This document shows positions 36,436-48,481 of a stretch of DNA of 64,000 bases, one piece after another. The position numbers and the translations under genes are program-made. This DNA is from Hofstenia miamia. Taxonomy: Eukaryota > Xenacoelomorpha > Acoela. Each line of letters starts with the position of its first letter. The first letter of the stretch is position 1. Location of the stretch: contig SCFE01000064.1 of NCBI GenBank assembly GCA_004352715.1, positions 1,652,226 to 1,716,225 on the forward strand. The letters run 5' to 3'. Under the pieces are notes generated by a model, which was not told the origin of the DNA, did not search any database, and was given only the letters and a program-made list of their open reading frames with translations.

Positions 36436-38179
36436 GAAATTAATCAATTCGTTGCATTAAACATGATTATTGGGCATTTATCTTTGTGAATTCTAGCACT
36501 AGTCAATTTCATGCTTGAAGACTCAATTGCTAAGCATGTGAATTGGAATTCTACTAATAACTATGGAATGAAATTAATTATTTCAACAAGCCATTTTCAT
36601 AAATATGCGAACCTCAAAATCCTATATAGATTATTAGTTGTTACACACACACATTAATAATAACACATTTGAAAAGATTAATTGTGGTATAATTGTAGGA
36701 GATATCACAAATGATTGAAAACTCTTGTCAAAATGCAAGCATACTACATTTTGTGTGGTAAAGTCACTACATTTAAATGACATTTCACGGTCAACAAATT
36801 TAAGTGAACCAATCAGAGATTGTGAGAAAGCATTTATATCTATCTGCTTTACATATGGAATTGCTAATTACTATGATTAATTGTTCAATTTGGAGAGCCC
36901 CTTGCGAAGATTTGTCCATTTGCAACGTGTTTAAATATTTATGCTTCAATATTTTGTTTACTGTAATATTTATCATGATTTCACTCATTGATTGCTGGTT
37001 TAGCTTTTCCATTCTTGGAAAGAATGACGCATATAAAAACAGATAAATAAACACCTTGCGAATGCCAGGTAAGCTATATTTTGTGAAATGAGAAAATTTA
37101 TTGCATAGAATATATAGATTTAAATTGCTTTGTATGCAGTTTCATAATTAAAATTTTAGTAAAATATAGTAAAATATATTGGGATTTCTTAAGTAATTTT
37201 TTGTCATTAAAAATTAGGTTTATTTCGTATATATTGTCTTGGTCAAATATTGCACTTTTAATGGATGCTCATGACTTGGTAGTTTCTTGCTCGCATTAGT
37301 AAAAGTACATAAAAATATAATATAACTTGAGTGTTTTGTGCTATTTCAAAGCAACACCAAACTTGTTCAAATTGAAAAACATTTTCTAAATATAACATTA
37401 AATTTTATAATTTGGTGAAAAATATTTTCAATTAAATTTATTTAAATGCTATTATTGTTAATTTTTCTCATTTAAAAAAAACATTATGACCAACAAATTG
37501 CAAATTCAAATGGAAGATATCAAATTTGGAGCAGACAGTAGCTATTTTCATTTTACCTTCAGCATTGTTAGATTTTTCTCAATATAATGATATGTGCTGT
37601 TTTTTCTCATTGTCATAGATTGTATTGATTGTCTTAAGTTTATTGGCAGTTTTATTTAATTAACCAACATGCAGAATTCTCTAATTTAATTTGAGAAGCA
37701 ATAGAGCTAATTCTTGCACAAAAAGCAGAAAATCGCTGCGTGAAAACCAGCCTCTTAGAATCATCTAATAAAACAACGTTAAATATTGTCATCATTGTTG
37801 CAAAACTACCTCGTCTATGTTTTGCCTTCTAATTCATCAATTTTCTTAAGTTAATAAGAAAGTAACTCCAAAATTTTACATCATGTTTCGAGGGTTTTTC
37901 TCAAATTTTAACCAAACGATTGTATCACTTTTATGTAATATCCCCTTAAGTGAAACTTTAGAGAAACATTTTGGTAACTTTTGTGCAATATTATTTCTAA
38001 TTGAATTTTGAAAGAGTAGCAAATGAAGTTTATTTACAGCTGTGCTAAATCTGCTGGTGCTTGATGGAACCTTAAAGATATCGCATATTTTTGAATAATA
38101 CATCTATTAAAATCGAAACATAGATATTCCTCATATACGTGGTTCATTCAATAATGCCTCGGACTAACTAAGAAAGAAG

Positions 38180-38782
38180 CAGGGCACAAACAACTTAGAC
38201 AATTTTTATTGAACTGCATTAAATACCAGTTCGAAAAACTTATGTAATTATTTTTTAATATAAGTACCATTGACAGCAATCTGCTTATTCCATCAAATAA
38301 CCAATTCTTGAAATGCATCATCCAAACATTTTCCCGGGAGCTGAGCAAACACCTTTTAACAAATTGCTGGAGTGCATCATGTGCATGTGATGTTTCAAAG
38401 TGATGTCCAAGTAATGCTTTCTTCATGTACTTGAATAAAAAGTAATCGCTTGGAGCAAATTCCCTGCTGTACGGTGGATGTCTTAGAAGTGTAAGACCAA
38501 TCCTTTTTTTGAAATTGTGCAATATTATTTGCATGGATGTGAGCACCTACAAACAAGGAGCCAAATTGAAACAGTTCTTGATATCCGTTTCTTCTTACGG
38601 TATTCCTTCACCAATTTGGCATAGTATTGACCATTTATTGTTTGTCCATTAGGCAAGAAGTCTAAGTGATTGACTCCACCTTTATCCTAAGACACTGAAA
38701 GCATCATTTGTTTTTGATTTGAGGTGTCAATTCTCATCTTCAAGAGAGGTTTCTCGTCTTTATGTCTCCATTCGGGTAAGTG
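38180..38782 (-). pseudogene. Mariner transposase catalytic-domain remnant
   Basis: On the minus strand, 38782 to about 38540 reads WRHKDEKPLLKMRI, then SVS-stop-DKGGVNHLDFLPNGQ and TINGQYYAKL, the DKGG box around the first catalytic Asp with its Trp turned into a stop. After a frame change, LLRHPPYSREFAPSDYFLFK (about 38490-38431) is the HPPYSPDLAPSDYFLF box with the last catalytic Asp. The middle D-N-A-x-P-H box is not readable. No inverted-repeat partner was found, so both the N-terminal half and one end are lost. It is a different copy from that at 13554-14120. Confidence 0.8.
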
Positions 38783-41557
38783 TAAATGAAAAAGATGTCT
38801 CGTTCTCAATAACAATATTATATATAAAGGCATCAACATGCTGATTTAAGCAATTGCAAATTCGATATAGACTTTTATCATAATTCCGTATTCTAGCTTA
38901 TCCCTATTTGACAAAAATGAATTGTGTGCGTATTATGTGTATACTGCAGGCAACAACACAAATTTAATTTATGCATATAAAGAACCATAGGGTCAGTTTT
39001 CAAAACCAATTGTTTTGATTGAATTATCATGCTTCTTCCTTAGTACTATGTAATATGAAAAAATTTAATGAAATTATTATTAGGAGGCAACGGAACAGAT
39101 GTGGCTGGGAGGAAATGAGTCCCTCCAATAACTGTACAAGGTGGCACTTATTTTTGCATCAAATATTATTAGATTTAAGAAAACTTAACCCTTGTATTGG
39201 AAGAACCTCAGTCCAGCCCTTCCAAAAATAATAGTGTTACTTAGCTCCTGTAGTTGTTCAGCAACTATCAGTCACAAGTAAATCAATATATTAATTAATG
39301 TTTTACACCAATTCAGGAATACAAGTGATTCATTGAACTATATTTAAAAGCAATTGAATTTGTTAAAATATAGCTTACATATAATTTCGAGTCTTTCCTG
39401 TTGAATTTGTATTACGGTTATCCAATATATTTTTTGCAATTTTAAAAAATATAGCATGTAAACAATTGCAGATCTAATAAATAATAACAAAATTTAGGTA
39501 TGAAAACCATTTGTATATATAATGTATAATAAAATTCATATTATTTCTGTTTCTATAATTTATTGAATACTTGTAATTGTTCGTGCGATTTTCAACACGT
39601 GCATAATAGTTTCATAAAATACAAAAAATTTGCATAAATTATTCAATATTTTATATTTTTATTTCTGTTAATTGTAATTTATTAAATTTAAATTCCAAAT
39701 TTTAATTCTTTCAAAACAAATTGAGGTCAATGACGTAATTAGTCCCAAAAAATGTATGCCAATAAACTAAGTAATGTATTAACATTGTATGCGTAAATCT
39801 GACATGTTGAAAATTCTTCGCCAAAAATGAAAGATTTTGAGTAAATGGAAACACATTTTGTGACTTACTCGTTAAATGCTTACAATAGTTTAAATAGTAC
39901 TGCAGATTTATGTGTCAGATGGAATGATGGCTATTTGACGTTGTACAATAACTTGCTAAGAAATTTAAAATTTAAGTTTTAAAAAAAACAAAATATATGC
40001 TTGCTCCTATCATTGCTATATTTTATTTTTAAAAAAATTAATCAATTTAAGAACAATGAAAGTTAGTACATACATATAGATGCTTATTAGTTTTGAGGTG
40101 GTTATTTTTTCATCATTGAAATTGTTGTTGCGTTGAAAATTTTCTATTTTCTTTACTACACACTTAAAATGTCATTTCTTTTTTCTATTTAAAAAAATAG
40201 AAAATTTGCTTTTACAACATAGATTTAGAAATACCAAAATGTATTGTGCATATGCAATTGTTTAATGAATCCAATAGCATGTGTATAGTGTCCCATAACT
40301 ATAATGCTAATCTAAGACCCTCCGCGGTTATCATATTACAAACCATTAGTTGCAGATACATAACTGGGAGCAATTTTAACTGAGAAGGATTACTTAATTG
40401 CCTGGAAGCAAATGACCTTTGTAAAATTTTTTAGAAACGCAAATGATAAAATTGTTAATGGCAGTGCATTAATGTCAGTTGTTACTCCTTGAAGCTACTA
40501 ATATGTCAGCATGGAGCAGCAGCGAGCAGATAATTGAGTGCGTAATAGGAATTGATTTTTCTACTATTTCATTTAAATGTATTAGAGATTATTTACAATT
40601 TATCTGAATTTCAGTCAACATATCAAAATGCTGTAAATTTCCTGCAGAGATGGAATGTATACATTAAATTTTGAAACAAGATATGTTGTCAATTTTTTAT
40701 TGCCTTGCGCATTTTAAGGTTCTAACTAATTTACAATATATCTTTTATTAGTCAATATTTGATAAATATTTTAATTAGAATTTGATTTCTTCAACATCAA
40801 TGATTTGCTTAAAAACTTGACCCACTAAAACATCAAAGACATTTTCAAACTTTATAACAATTTACATAGCCTATTTTGAATATTGGAAGCCTAAAAAATT
40901 GTTTATCTTAATTGGGAAATTACTGATTGATTTTTTTTGAAGAAATGTTTGCTGAAATATATGAACTAGTTTTCAGAATTATACCAAAATTAACAACTTG
41001 CAGTTGGAAGTTCATGTAAGTTAAACACACTATGTAACCAGAATTGTAAACACTAAAATGCTGCAATTTTATCCCTAGCTATATTTACAAATAATCATGT
41101 TATTTATATTTGTGTGCACAATATATTTTAAAATAGAAATAATCTTAGCATTTCTTTCAAATTTTATATTTGAATAAATTTGCCAGGAAGAATAAAATGA
41201 AACTAAATTTTGAGAATTTCAAATGAAATCTCATCGAAATGCAAAATGCAATATTCAAGGAGTAAACGTTTCAATTTTCTAACATATATAATATAAATGC
41301 ATATACAATCTACCTTCAATATTGATACAGAACTTGAAGAGAATGAGCGAAGTAATAAGCATGAATCACAAATCTATTTGAATTTAATTACAACAAAAAC
41401 TATCAAAACTTGCTTAAATTCAATCTAATTATGGAGACTTTCTTAACCATAAAGTAATCCATGACTGAATGTTAAGAAATATCAATTGATAAAATACTAA
41501 TTATGACTATTTTTAAAGCTCAAATATATATAAAATATGAAAATTAGAAAAACAAAC

Positions 41558-41812
41558 ATGTTGACTTTCAGAAACATTAAGAGGAATTTTTTCAAACTTC
41601 CATGTCACAGTCGGCGTAGGATCTCCATCAAATAAACACTGTAGAAATCCTGGTTCGTGTTCATCTAATGTAGCATTTTCGCGTATTTCACCAATTAGTT
41701 TAGGCTTGTGACATTGGAGATCGTTTGCTTTGAGTTTATTGATTGATTTCCCTTCAATCTTCTGCGGTGAAGCACACTTTCCATTTGTATTTAGAGTTAC
41801 AATATCTAAATT
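41558..41812 (-). CDS. LRR-Ig receptor, exon coding end of LRRCT and first half of Ig domain
   Basis: The acceptor CTTTGTAG is followed by 85 codons and a donor at CAT|GTTTGT, phase 0 to 0. The first part, NLDIVTLNTNGKCASPQKIE, then GKSINKLKANDLQC, is the second half of an LRR C-terminal cap with its C-x-x-P and final Cys. The Ig-like C2 domain begins at PKLIGEIRENATLDEHEPG, with LQCLFDGDPTPTVTWKFE giving the first Ig cysteine, the GDPTP turn and the core Trp. The Ig domain is completed by the exon at 9322-9090. There is one potential N-glycosylation site in ENAT and one in NVSE. Domain calls are firm. Confidence 0.85.
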
Positions 41813-42898
41813 CTACAAAGTGAAACTAACACAATCAATATATAGAATATACCATTTGCACATACATATATTTGTGCGCAAAATATATTTGAAAATAGAA
41901 ACAATGTTAACATTTATTTCAAATTTTATATTGGAATTAATTTCCCAGAAAGAATACAATGAAACCAAATCTTTGAAAATACTTATTATTTCATTATAAA
42001 ATAAAGCCCAAAGCTAAATAACCATTTACTTCATAGTCAAGTTGAAATAGATACTAAGTAATTATGTACCTCAAATGATATTATTATTTTCATATTGATT
42101 ATTAGAATATTAAGGAAATAAAACTAATCCGTCTTTAATGATTATTAAAAAAAATTCACCTCTGACATGTTCGTGAATATTTAAAATTAAGTAAGACACT
42201 ATGTCCTTATTGATTGAATTACATTAAACACTTTCAATCTATACAAAGTTTTATAAGGATAACAAACACCATTGTACACCTCATGGCTATCATGACTTAG
42301 GAGAAAAACAACGTAATTTTCTAACTACTATGTACTTCAAGATTCTAAAAATTACCTTTATTTGTGAAGGAGGAATATGTGACCCACAGCATGAGGCAGT
42401 TACAATGAATTGGATTTTGACTTAAATTGATTTTCAAAGTGCCAAAAAAATTTGAATTGTGAAGAAAAGGCTTCATCTAAATTTTCACAAAATTACTGAT
42501 AAATTCAGTTTGTAAAAGTTTTCTCACATAAATAGTATCAAAATGCTCTAATTTATTGCATTAATTACTAAAACAAGGATTCAATTCTTAGCAGCATTTG
42601 AGGAAATAGGACTAACTTGATTTAGATTTGCAAGACCCCAAGAATCTAAATTGTATTGGAATTAGAGGTTGCCATTGCTAGAAGAATTTTTAAAGAATAT
42701 GATTAAGAAATCAAAATCATCAGGAATATTTGCAAGAACAGATGAGAATCCAATAAATATCCAAATTTTTATAGTACAGTGAGAGCAGAAATTAAAAATA
42801 TTACTGAAGCATTAGCATATTCATTTGCTTCAAGTTATGATCATGCAAAAGCATTATGCTCGGTTATTTGGATATCCGAGTCCAGCCCGGCTATATAT

Positions 42899-42925
42899 AC
42901 AGGGTGGGGTAAAAAAAATCCGCAT
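42899..42925 (+). mobile_element. Terminus resembling a mariner/Tc1-type inverted repeat
   Basis: TA followed by CAGGGTGGGGTAAAAAAAAT, after TATATA. Such CAGGGTG ends mark many Tc1/mariner-type elements. No matching inverted end was found nearby, so it is a solo terminus at best. Confidence 0.25.
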
Positions 42926-43199
42926 AATGTAAACTCAAATAATAAAAAATTTATCTTTCATCCAATTTATTCAAGGATTTACATAAAATTAGTTGGAGAT
43001 GAATATGTTGATATTTAATCAGAGTTATTATCATTTTTGGAATCTACTCTATCATTTATAGACCATTAATGTCAATTCATTAATGAATAAGCCTTAGAGC
43101 GAATTGTCGTTTAATATATCAATTGTAAAATCATTCAAGTATTGCATACATCGGAGATTTTAAATAGATACATGATGTTTGATTATTCCCCACAGCAAA

Positions 43200-43485
43200 T
43201 TGTCACACAAGAACTAAAATCCGGAGTTCTTGGTAAATAGGACACTGTGTCAATTTGACAGTCTATTCATTCTGCAGTTCACGAGATTAGATGCCTGTGT
43301 GTGTGTGCGGAAATTGCTAAACTTGGTAGATACGAAAATCCTAATTAACACTAAATTTAAGAGAAAAAGAAATGTCGATTATGGCAGCCCAGACAATGAC
43401 TTAAAGGAGATCCTGGAATGTCTACTCGTAAAAAATTATATTCCAAATTCCACATTGGTACGTTTGCATTTTCAACCTTAAGTCA
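43200..43485 (+). other. Unassigned coding-like stretch
   Basis: The frame 43230-43481 is open and of unusually balanced composition, including a CVCV run from a (TG)n tract and the piece NVDYGSPDNDLKEILECLLV. No family recognised and no splice context. Possibly part of a decayed transposon beginning at the terminus at 42899. Confidence 0.2.
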
Positions 43486-44328
43486 GAATCTGTTCCCACA
43501 AATATATTCCACAAAATGTAACGTGTAAATTCTCAACTGATGCTTGTGGAAATCCAAGGTAAATAGAGCATCGCAAGCAGAAATTTTGTAGATAGTATTA
43601 CTGGTTGTCTCACAGTTTCAACGTGCTTTATTTCTGAACTGCTTAGCGCTTATTGTTCCATTCTTGAATAACTTCGTCTCGCAACCAATAATCGACTCAA
43701 TCCGTGAAGATTCACCACTAAAATTTTTTCTTAACGCGTTCCGAATCACTTATATTTTAGTTTTTATTTGAGTACCTTAATGCCAACAACAAACTGCCAA
43801 AATTATTAACTTATTAGTAAAAGAATTTATATAAGCAATGATTAGAATAACACTGACATTTATTTTGACATCTACCTGTTTATATATCTCTCTCTTATAT
43901 CTTTAATGCGTCTAACTAATTTGTCTGTCTGGCTGCATAACCTACGCCTTACATTTGATATTTTCTCTAAGACAGCCAAATATGATAAATCTTTTAAACA
44001 ATAAGTATATATGTGCTTTGGCACAGACCTGCTCTAGGAGTTTTGCCCACCTTATACAAACATGTGTTTACTTATTCATTAAAATAAATATTTCCATGAA
44101 TTTGATTTTATGAATAATCTGAACTTTCGCCAATATACCCAAACAACTGGCTGACACATTATCTGAACGTTATTGAAAAAAATTAAAGTCTTGAATTTTA
44201 ATTCTAGCTCATACAAAAAGCATTGAATGAACAAATATTTTAGAATTGAATAAATATATGATATATGAAAAAATGCTTATAGATTTTCTGAAGCCATATG
44301 ACCAATTCCTTATTTCTTGGAAGAAATG

Positions 44329-44330
<2 letters not shown>

Positions 44331-44371
<41 letters not shown>
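44331..44371. repeat. (TA)n microsatellite
   Basis: About twenty TA units just downstream of the LRRCT exon of the receptor. Confidence 0.9.
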
Positions 44372-44374
<3 letters not shown>

Positions 44375-44421
44375 TTTAATATTGAATTTTTCCAAACTAA
44401 ATCTTGATGGAATTCGAATAC

Positions 44422-44490
44422 CTTAGAAACTTCTTTTTCAAAATATTGGCGCAAGTCGCTGTTTGAAGCTAAGAAACAAAGATGTTCATT
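44422..44490 (-). CDS. LRR-Ig receptor, small exon coding first half of LRRCT
   Basis: The acceptor TATATGCAG and donor AAG|GTATTC enclose 23 codons, phase 0 to 0, which join in frame to the exon at 41812. The peptide NEHLCFLASNSDLRQYFEKE then VSK, joined to NLDIVTLNTNGKC, reproduces the LRR C-terminal cap spacing: Cys, a short helix ending D-L-x-x-Y-F, then G-x-C-x-S-P. The classical cap has C-x-C; only one of the pair is visible, so the cap is atypical. The call rests on phase, position and cap spacing; the exon is short. Confidence 0.55.
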
Positions 44491-44999
44491 CTGCATATAT
44501 GTAGTGTCAAGTATAAGAATATTATTTTCCATTTATATATCTTGGATTAAATAGAAGGTTTATATTTCGAAAATATTAAAGGACAAAAAAACATATGTCA
44601 AGATTTTTTATATGCATTTTTTACAATAACTAGATATTTAAAATTCGTGACTGTGTAAGAAGCCATATTTTGCGTTGAGTTGATATTGATATAGACGTTG
44701 AGATATCCAATACCAAATTAAGTCTTGAAAAATTGTCTTGAACAAAGTTTTCTGTAATTAATGAACGATTAAACAGTGATTGTAAAATTTTGAACTCAGT
44801 AATTTTTAAGTAATTCTGAAAGCTTGAGGTAAGAACAAAATTATTTAGCAATTTTGAGATTCGTTGATCTGTAGCAATTACAAAAATAATTATCTTTTGC
44901 TATAAGTAAGAGGGTACTTTACAAAAAAATTACATTAAAATAAAAAATCGTTACGTAGTCATTCAAAATATCGAATAAACACATGTATTCAAATAATAC

Positions 45000-45096
45000 A
45001 AAATTGTTGGATACGATTATACCTCAATGTAAAACTAATACATCTAGAAGCACAATATTTTTTTGAAATCACCAATGCATTTTCAAATACGTCATT
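45000..45096 (-). CDS. LRR-Ig receptor, probable exon with the last leucine-rich repeat
   Basis: The acceptor ATGGTGCAG is followed in phase 0 by 32 codons: NDVFENALVISKKYCASRCI then SFTLRYNRIQQF. It joins in frame to the phase-0 end of the exon at 52109 (LSNNRIKSISIKQ). C-I-S-F-T-L-R-Y-N-R-I-Q-Q-F fits the LxxLxLxxNxIxxF repeat with Cys in the first position. The donor is uncertain: TTTT|GTATTA (45000, phase 1) or C|GTATCC a few codons earlier. Neither joins directly to the phase-0 exon at 44490, so one small exon is still missing. Moderately supported. Confidence 0.5.
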
Positions 45097-45214
45097 CTGC
45101 ACCATTCTGTAGGCTGTTTTAAGCTGTTTTTATAACACTAATCTTACTTAATTTATTCAATTTAGTTATTATGACATTGTTTAAAACAAAAATTACGTCT
45201 AGAGAAGCTGTTAG

Positions 45215-45600
45215 ACATTAGTGTGGTGTACCGCGATCGTGATTTACATCACTGTAGTGGTTAGTGGTAAAATTAACACAACTTGCGGTGAAAAAAATTG
45301 TTTCTGAAGCAAAATTAATAGATTTCACACACAAAATGTGAATTGTAATTTTTCCATACTTCATGGAACATTGGATACTGCTCTAATAAAATTAGACGAA
45401 TTGACAAAATACCTAAGAAATTGCTTTTAGTTTTTCTAAGGATGATCCATAAGCCTAAAAATACAATTCAGAAATATCTATCTTTAAAGAATCAGTTCGT
45501 ATTGCGGTTGCTTGCGATTAAATAGTACCCATTGCGGTGGCTAGTGGTGAAGTTTTTTTCTCTGCGGTGGATTTTTTTAGAAAACCTGTACCGCACTCAT
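45215..45600. repeat. Degenerate phrase repeat of the GCGGTGGTTAGTGGT type
   Basis: Recurring phrases GTAGTGGTTAGTGGTAAAA, CTTGCGGTGAAAA, TTGCGGTGGCTAGTGGTGA and CTGCGGTGGA, bounded by GTGTACCGCGATCG at the left and TGTACCGCACTC at the right. Lies in the second receptor intron. Confidence 0.45.
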
Positions 45601-46130
45601 TTATAGAAACTGTATTTTAAATAAATATATTGAATAGGCTACTGCGTTTGTAAATCAATGACTACTTTAATGTTTTAGAAATTTTATAATTCTCCGTAAA
45701 TATTGAAGTTTTCACTTTCAGACCTGTTTAAATTTTTTTAAATTTTAATTTAGACTTAGAATTACAATATTTTGTATTTAAATAAATTAAGTTAGGTCAC
45801 TGATATCAAGTATCTTGAAAACAGCAGCTAAATGGTGGAGTGCAGGATTTTAAAACTTGCTTTAATTGATTTTTGCTTCGTTGTATTTCAAAAACTTTGA
45901 GTTTCTAAATATATTATGTAGATCTACAATGTAAGGCCAAGTACAATTTTTTTAGCACTGTGCTATATTTTAATATTCATTACCAATAATAAATTTATCA
46001 TCAATATCTTAATTATATGGACTTTAAGTAGTTGTCAAAGCGAAAAAGGTCGGGATCTGATTTCAATGGTAAGTAGAAGAAAGCTCTCTCCTTGCATTTT
46101 GCCCACCTTTATTTTCTCCCTCAACACTGA

Positions 46131-46154
46131 ATATATATATATATATATATATAC
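46131..46154. repeat. (TA)n microsatellite
   Basis: About twelve AT units in the second receptor intron. The flanking 45.6-47.3 kb is otherwise plain AT-rich sequence; a short relative of the unnamed repeat end is at 46285-46335. Confidence 0.85.
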
Positions 46155-47417
46155 ATATACAATTTCATCTGAGCGTATGCAGGCTAAGATTGTCTAAGTT
46201 TATTATTATTATTTTTAATGACAAAATAAATGTAATTGTCACCGGAGCAAAAACATTTTGTTGTTGTATGGAATGTTGTTTGTTAAATTTTTTAGGAATT
46301 TCTTAAAAAACTATTTTTAATAATTAAATGCTCATAGATTTGAAACGGACAAAAAAATTACAAATCGAAAAATACCATACAATGGAAAAATGTATTCCCT
46401 TTCATTTACGTTTTAATATATGGCCGTATCACGGTTCTTAATAAACCCCCAGAGCTGCACTCCTAAATGATTAACAAGGGGGCTCTAAAATTCAGTACTG
46501 TATTTTTATATTAAATTTTGACAAAGCTAAGTTTCTCAACAAATATAATCCAACAATCCAGACAATAATATAAATTTAATAAGAGGTACTGGGTACCCAA
46601 TATAATTTTACAGTGTGGGAAGAGCGCCGCTCAGCATCCAGTCGTTTACACCCCTGTAGACACCCCTTTGAACGAAAGCGCTGTTTTTTGATAGGCCCAT
46701 GCACAATTCAATAGAAATTTAAAAATCTTAAAATAATCGGAATCTCAATCGAAAGATAGTTAACATTTTTATGCATTTTAAGCACAACAATACTTCTTAA
46801 CACAAATGTTCACAATTAATTGCGAACACATTGACCAATAGTGGCATCAATGTCCCCGATTTTCAAATTTCTAAATATGATTTGAGAAAAGTTTGGAAAA
46901 TGTATAAATTTAACTGTTTGCCAATTCAAATGAACAAAAGTCAGTGGACAACAAAATTGCATAACAACTTCGATTCTTAAAATTCGATTACTTATTTTAC
47001 GTACAAAAATATATTTATATATTTCTGAAATTTGGTAATTCAATCGCATAAAAATCTAAATAAAGAATGTAAAGCAAACTTAAAACGTGTAAAAATTTGC
47101 AAATTACTTTGCTACAGTGAAATTTAATCAACGATGATTTATTTATATTGCACTACATTAGAACATTTTAACGAAATGTTTATTGTCCTTTTTAATAGCA
47201 GCAATCAATTAATAGAATTGTTTAGAGAACACTCGTCATTATTCTTAGCAGTGATTGAAATTGCAACTGTAATGCTCCTTATGACTTAAGTGGTTCACTA
47301 GTTTCTTATATATGTTTTCGCTAAAATTAACGAATATATATTAAAATTTGTTGCATATCTTTTGCATTATTTAAAGGTAAGTATATATATATATATATAT
47401 ACATGTATATATATATG

Positions 47418-47454
<37 letters not shown>

Positions 47455-47593
47455 NNNNNNNNNNNNNNNNNNNNNNNNNNNNNNNNNNNNNNNNNNNNNN
47501 NNNNNNNNNNNNNNNNNNNNNNNNNNNNNNNNNNNNNNNNNNNNNNNNNNNNNNNNNNNNNNNNNNNNNNNNNNNNNNNNNNNNNNNNNNNNN
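47455..47593. other. Assembly gap of 139 N within a (TA)n tract
   Basis: TA repeats from about 47383 to 47454 and 47594 to 47622 border the gap, so the gap is most likely an unresolved stretch of the microsatellite. Confidence 0.95.
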
Positions 47594-47620
<27 letters not shown>

Positions 47621-47625
<5 letters not shown>

Positions 47626-47815
47626 ACAGTATATATTGCATATGCATGCTTACAGTGGCGTCAAGCCCCTTAGAAATAATTAGTGCTAGAGGTTTGAAAA
47701 AATTTTTTATGTGTGCACATGTAGAGAATTAAATATCATTGACCTTAAACAGCTTCGGAATTTCTTAAGTTTGGTTATGATTCATTGAAAAAAATAATTA
47801 AACGCTCATAGCCCG
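47621..47815 (+). repeat. 195-bp direct repeat, copy A
   Basis: Near-identical to 49325-49522. Both start at the end of a (TA)n tract with ACCTACAGTATATATTGCAT and run to AAACGCTCATAGC. I see one base substitution and one 6-base tandem insertion (GCTTCG, in copy B) between them. Confidence 0.9.
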
Positions 47816-47936
47816 CTCAAATAAAGTCTGGTATAATCTGGTATAAGATACCGAAAACGGGGTAACTTGAAATACTTCGATTAATCAACATATATCGATT
47901 ATATTCAGAGGTATAATACATTTTCGCATCATGCTG

Positions 47937-48481
47937 TCAGAATTATGGCACAAGATGAAGCTTAAAAATGTTACTAGCAACTTGATCTCCGGTTTCGCTG
48001 TGTGGTGCTCCATCCTTTGAAAGTGGCCGACCCATTGAAGCGTCTTCCCGGAGGAGTAGATTTGACAAGAAGTGAAATTGAGAGGAAATTGGACAATGTT
48101 CTCGTCGATTTGCTAAAGAAAAACAGAGGTCAAGGAGACAACCAAGAAAAAATGAAAAGAGGGCTGAAGATTCTTGCTAGCCTAGATTTGGCCACTGAGA
48201 CAGCAGTTTCTGGACCTTCAGGAAGGTGCGCATCTGGTGGATCATCCCAATCTAAGGACAGTCATTGAAGATGCCTAGCTGTAATCCATTCATCGAGTGA
48301 GGACAATGAATCCGACAAAGACAACGATGGAGAAAATTCCTGCTTCTCCTGTCAGTGTGATTATGCTACCTATGTCGAGCCTGATTGGCTGCAGTGTACT
48401 CGGTCCCGTCAGTGGATATGCGGCAAGTGCAACAAGAGCTCAAGAGATATTCATTTTCAATATGAAGAGCACTGCAAGTGA
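47937..48481 (+). pseudogene. Pogo-like (DDE_1) transposase C-terminal part
   Basis: The frame reads SELWHKMKLKNVTSNLISGF, then after a one-base shift near 48000 LHPLKVADPLKRLPGGVDL, the 'LI-GF-x-x-x-G-hPhN/K' step that ends the catalytic domain of pogo/Tigger-type transposases. The rest is one frame with a single internal TGA (48266). Its tail has an acidic SSEDNESDKDND run, then a Cys-rich knuckle CFSCQCDYATYVEPDWLQC and WICGKC, a zinc-binding end known from many pogo-like transposases. One stop and one frameshift in about 180 codons suggests a fairly young remnant. The DNA-binding and DDE parts are missing. Confidence 0.65.

Larger units (their letters stand above)
9323..41557 (-). other. 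About 32-kb intron of the receptor gene, inside the Ig domain
   Basis: This interval separates the two Ig-coding exons. It contains three 1000-N gaps, the prohibitin exon on the other strand, and most of the transposon remnants listed separately. Stretches without an entry (9.4-11.9, 14.1-14.6, 16.1-17.1, 19.6-21.3, 22.4-23.9, 24.6-28.8, 32.8-34.9, 36.5-38.1 and 38.9-41.5 kb) are plain AT-rich sequence in which I see no gene or defined element. Confidence 0.75.

Noticed and set aside
42361-42429. Minus-strand segment with donor AAG|GTAATT and peptide ending CCGSHIPPSQIK, considered as the LRRCT exon
   Set aside because: Cysteine spacing does not fit an LRR cap and the 44422-44490 exon fits better by phase and spacing.
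44714-44751. Small exon candidate (peptide NFVQDNFSRLNL) between the last LRR exon and the LRRCT exon
   Set aside because: Phases fit, but joined to the donor at 45000 it creates a TAA stop; it works only with a weaker earlier donor, so it is not listed as an exon.
46816-47049. Minus-strand frame with an LRR-like stretch (LTFVHLNWQTVKFI)
   Set aside because: The key Asn is Gln, no good splice pair surrounds it, and the exons at 52109 and 45096 already join in frame without it.
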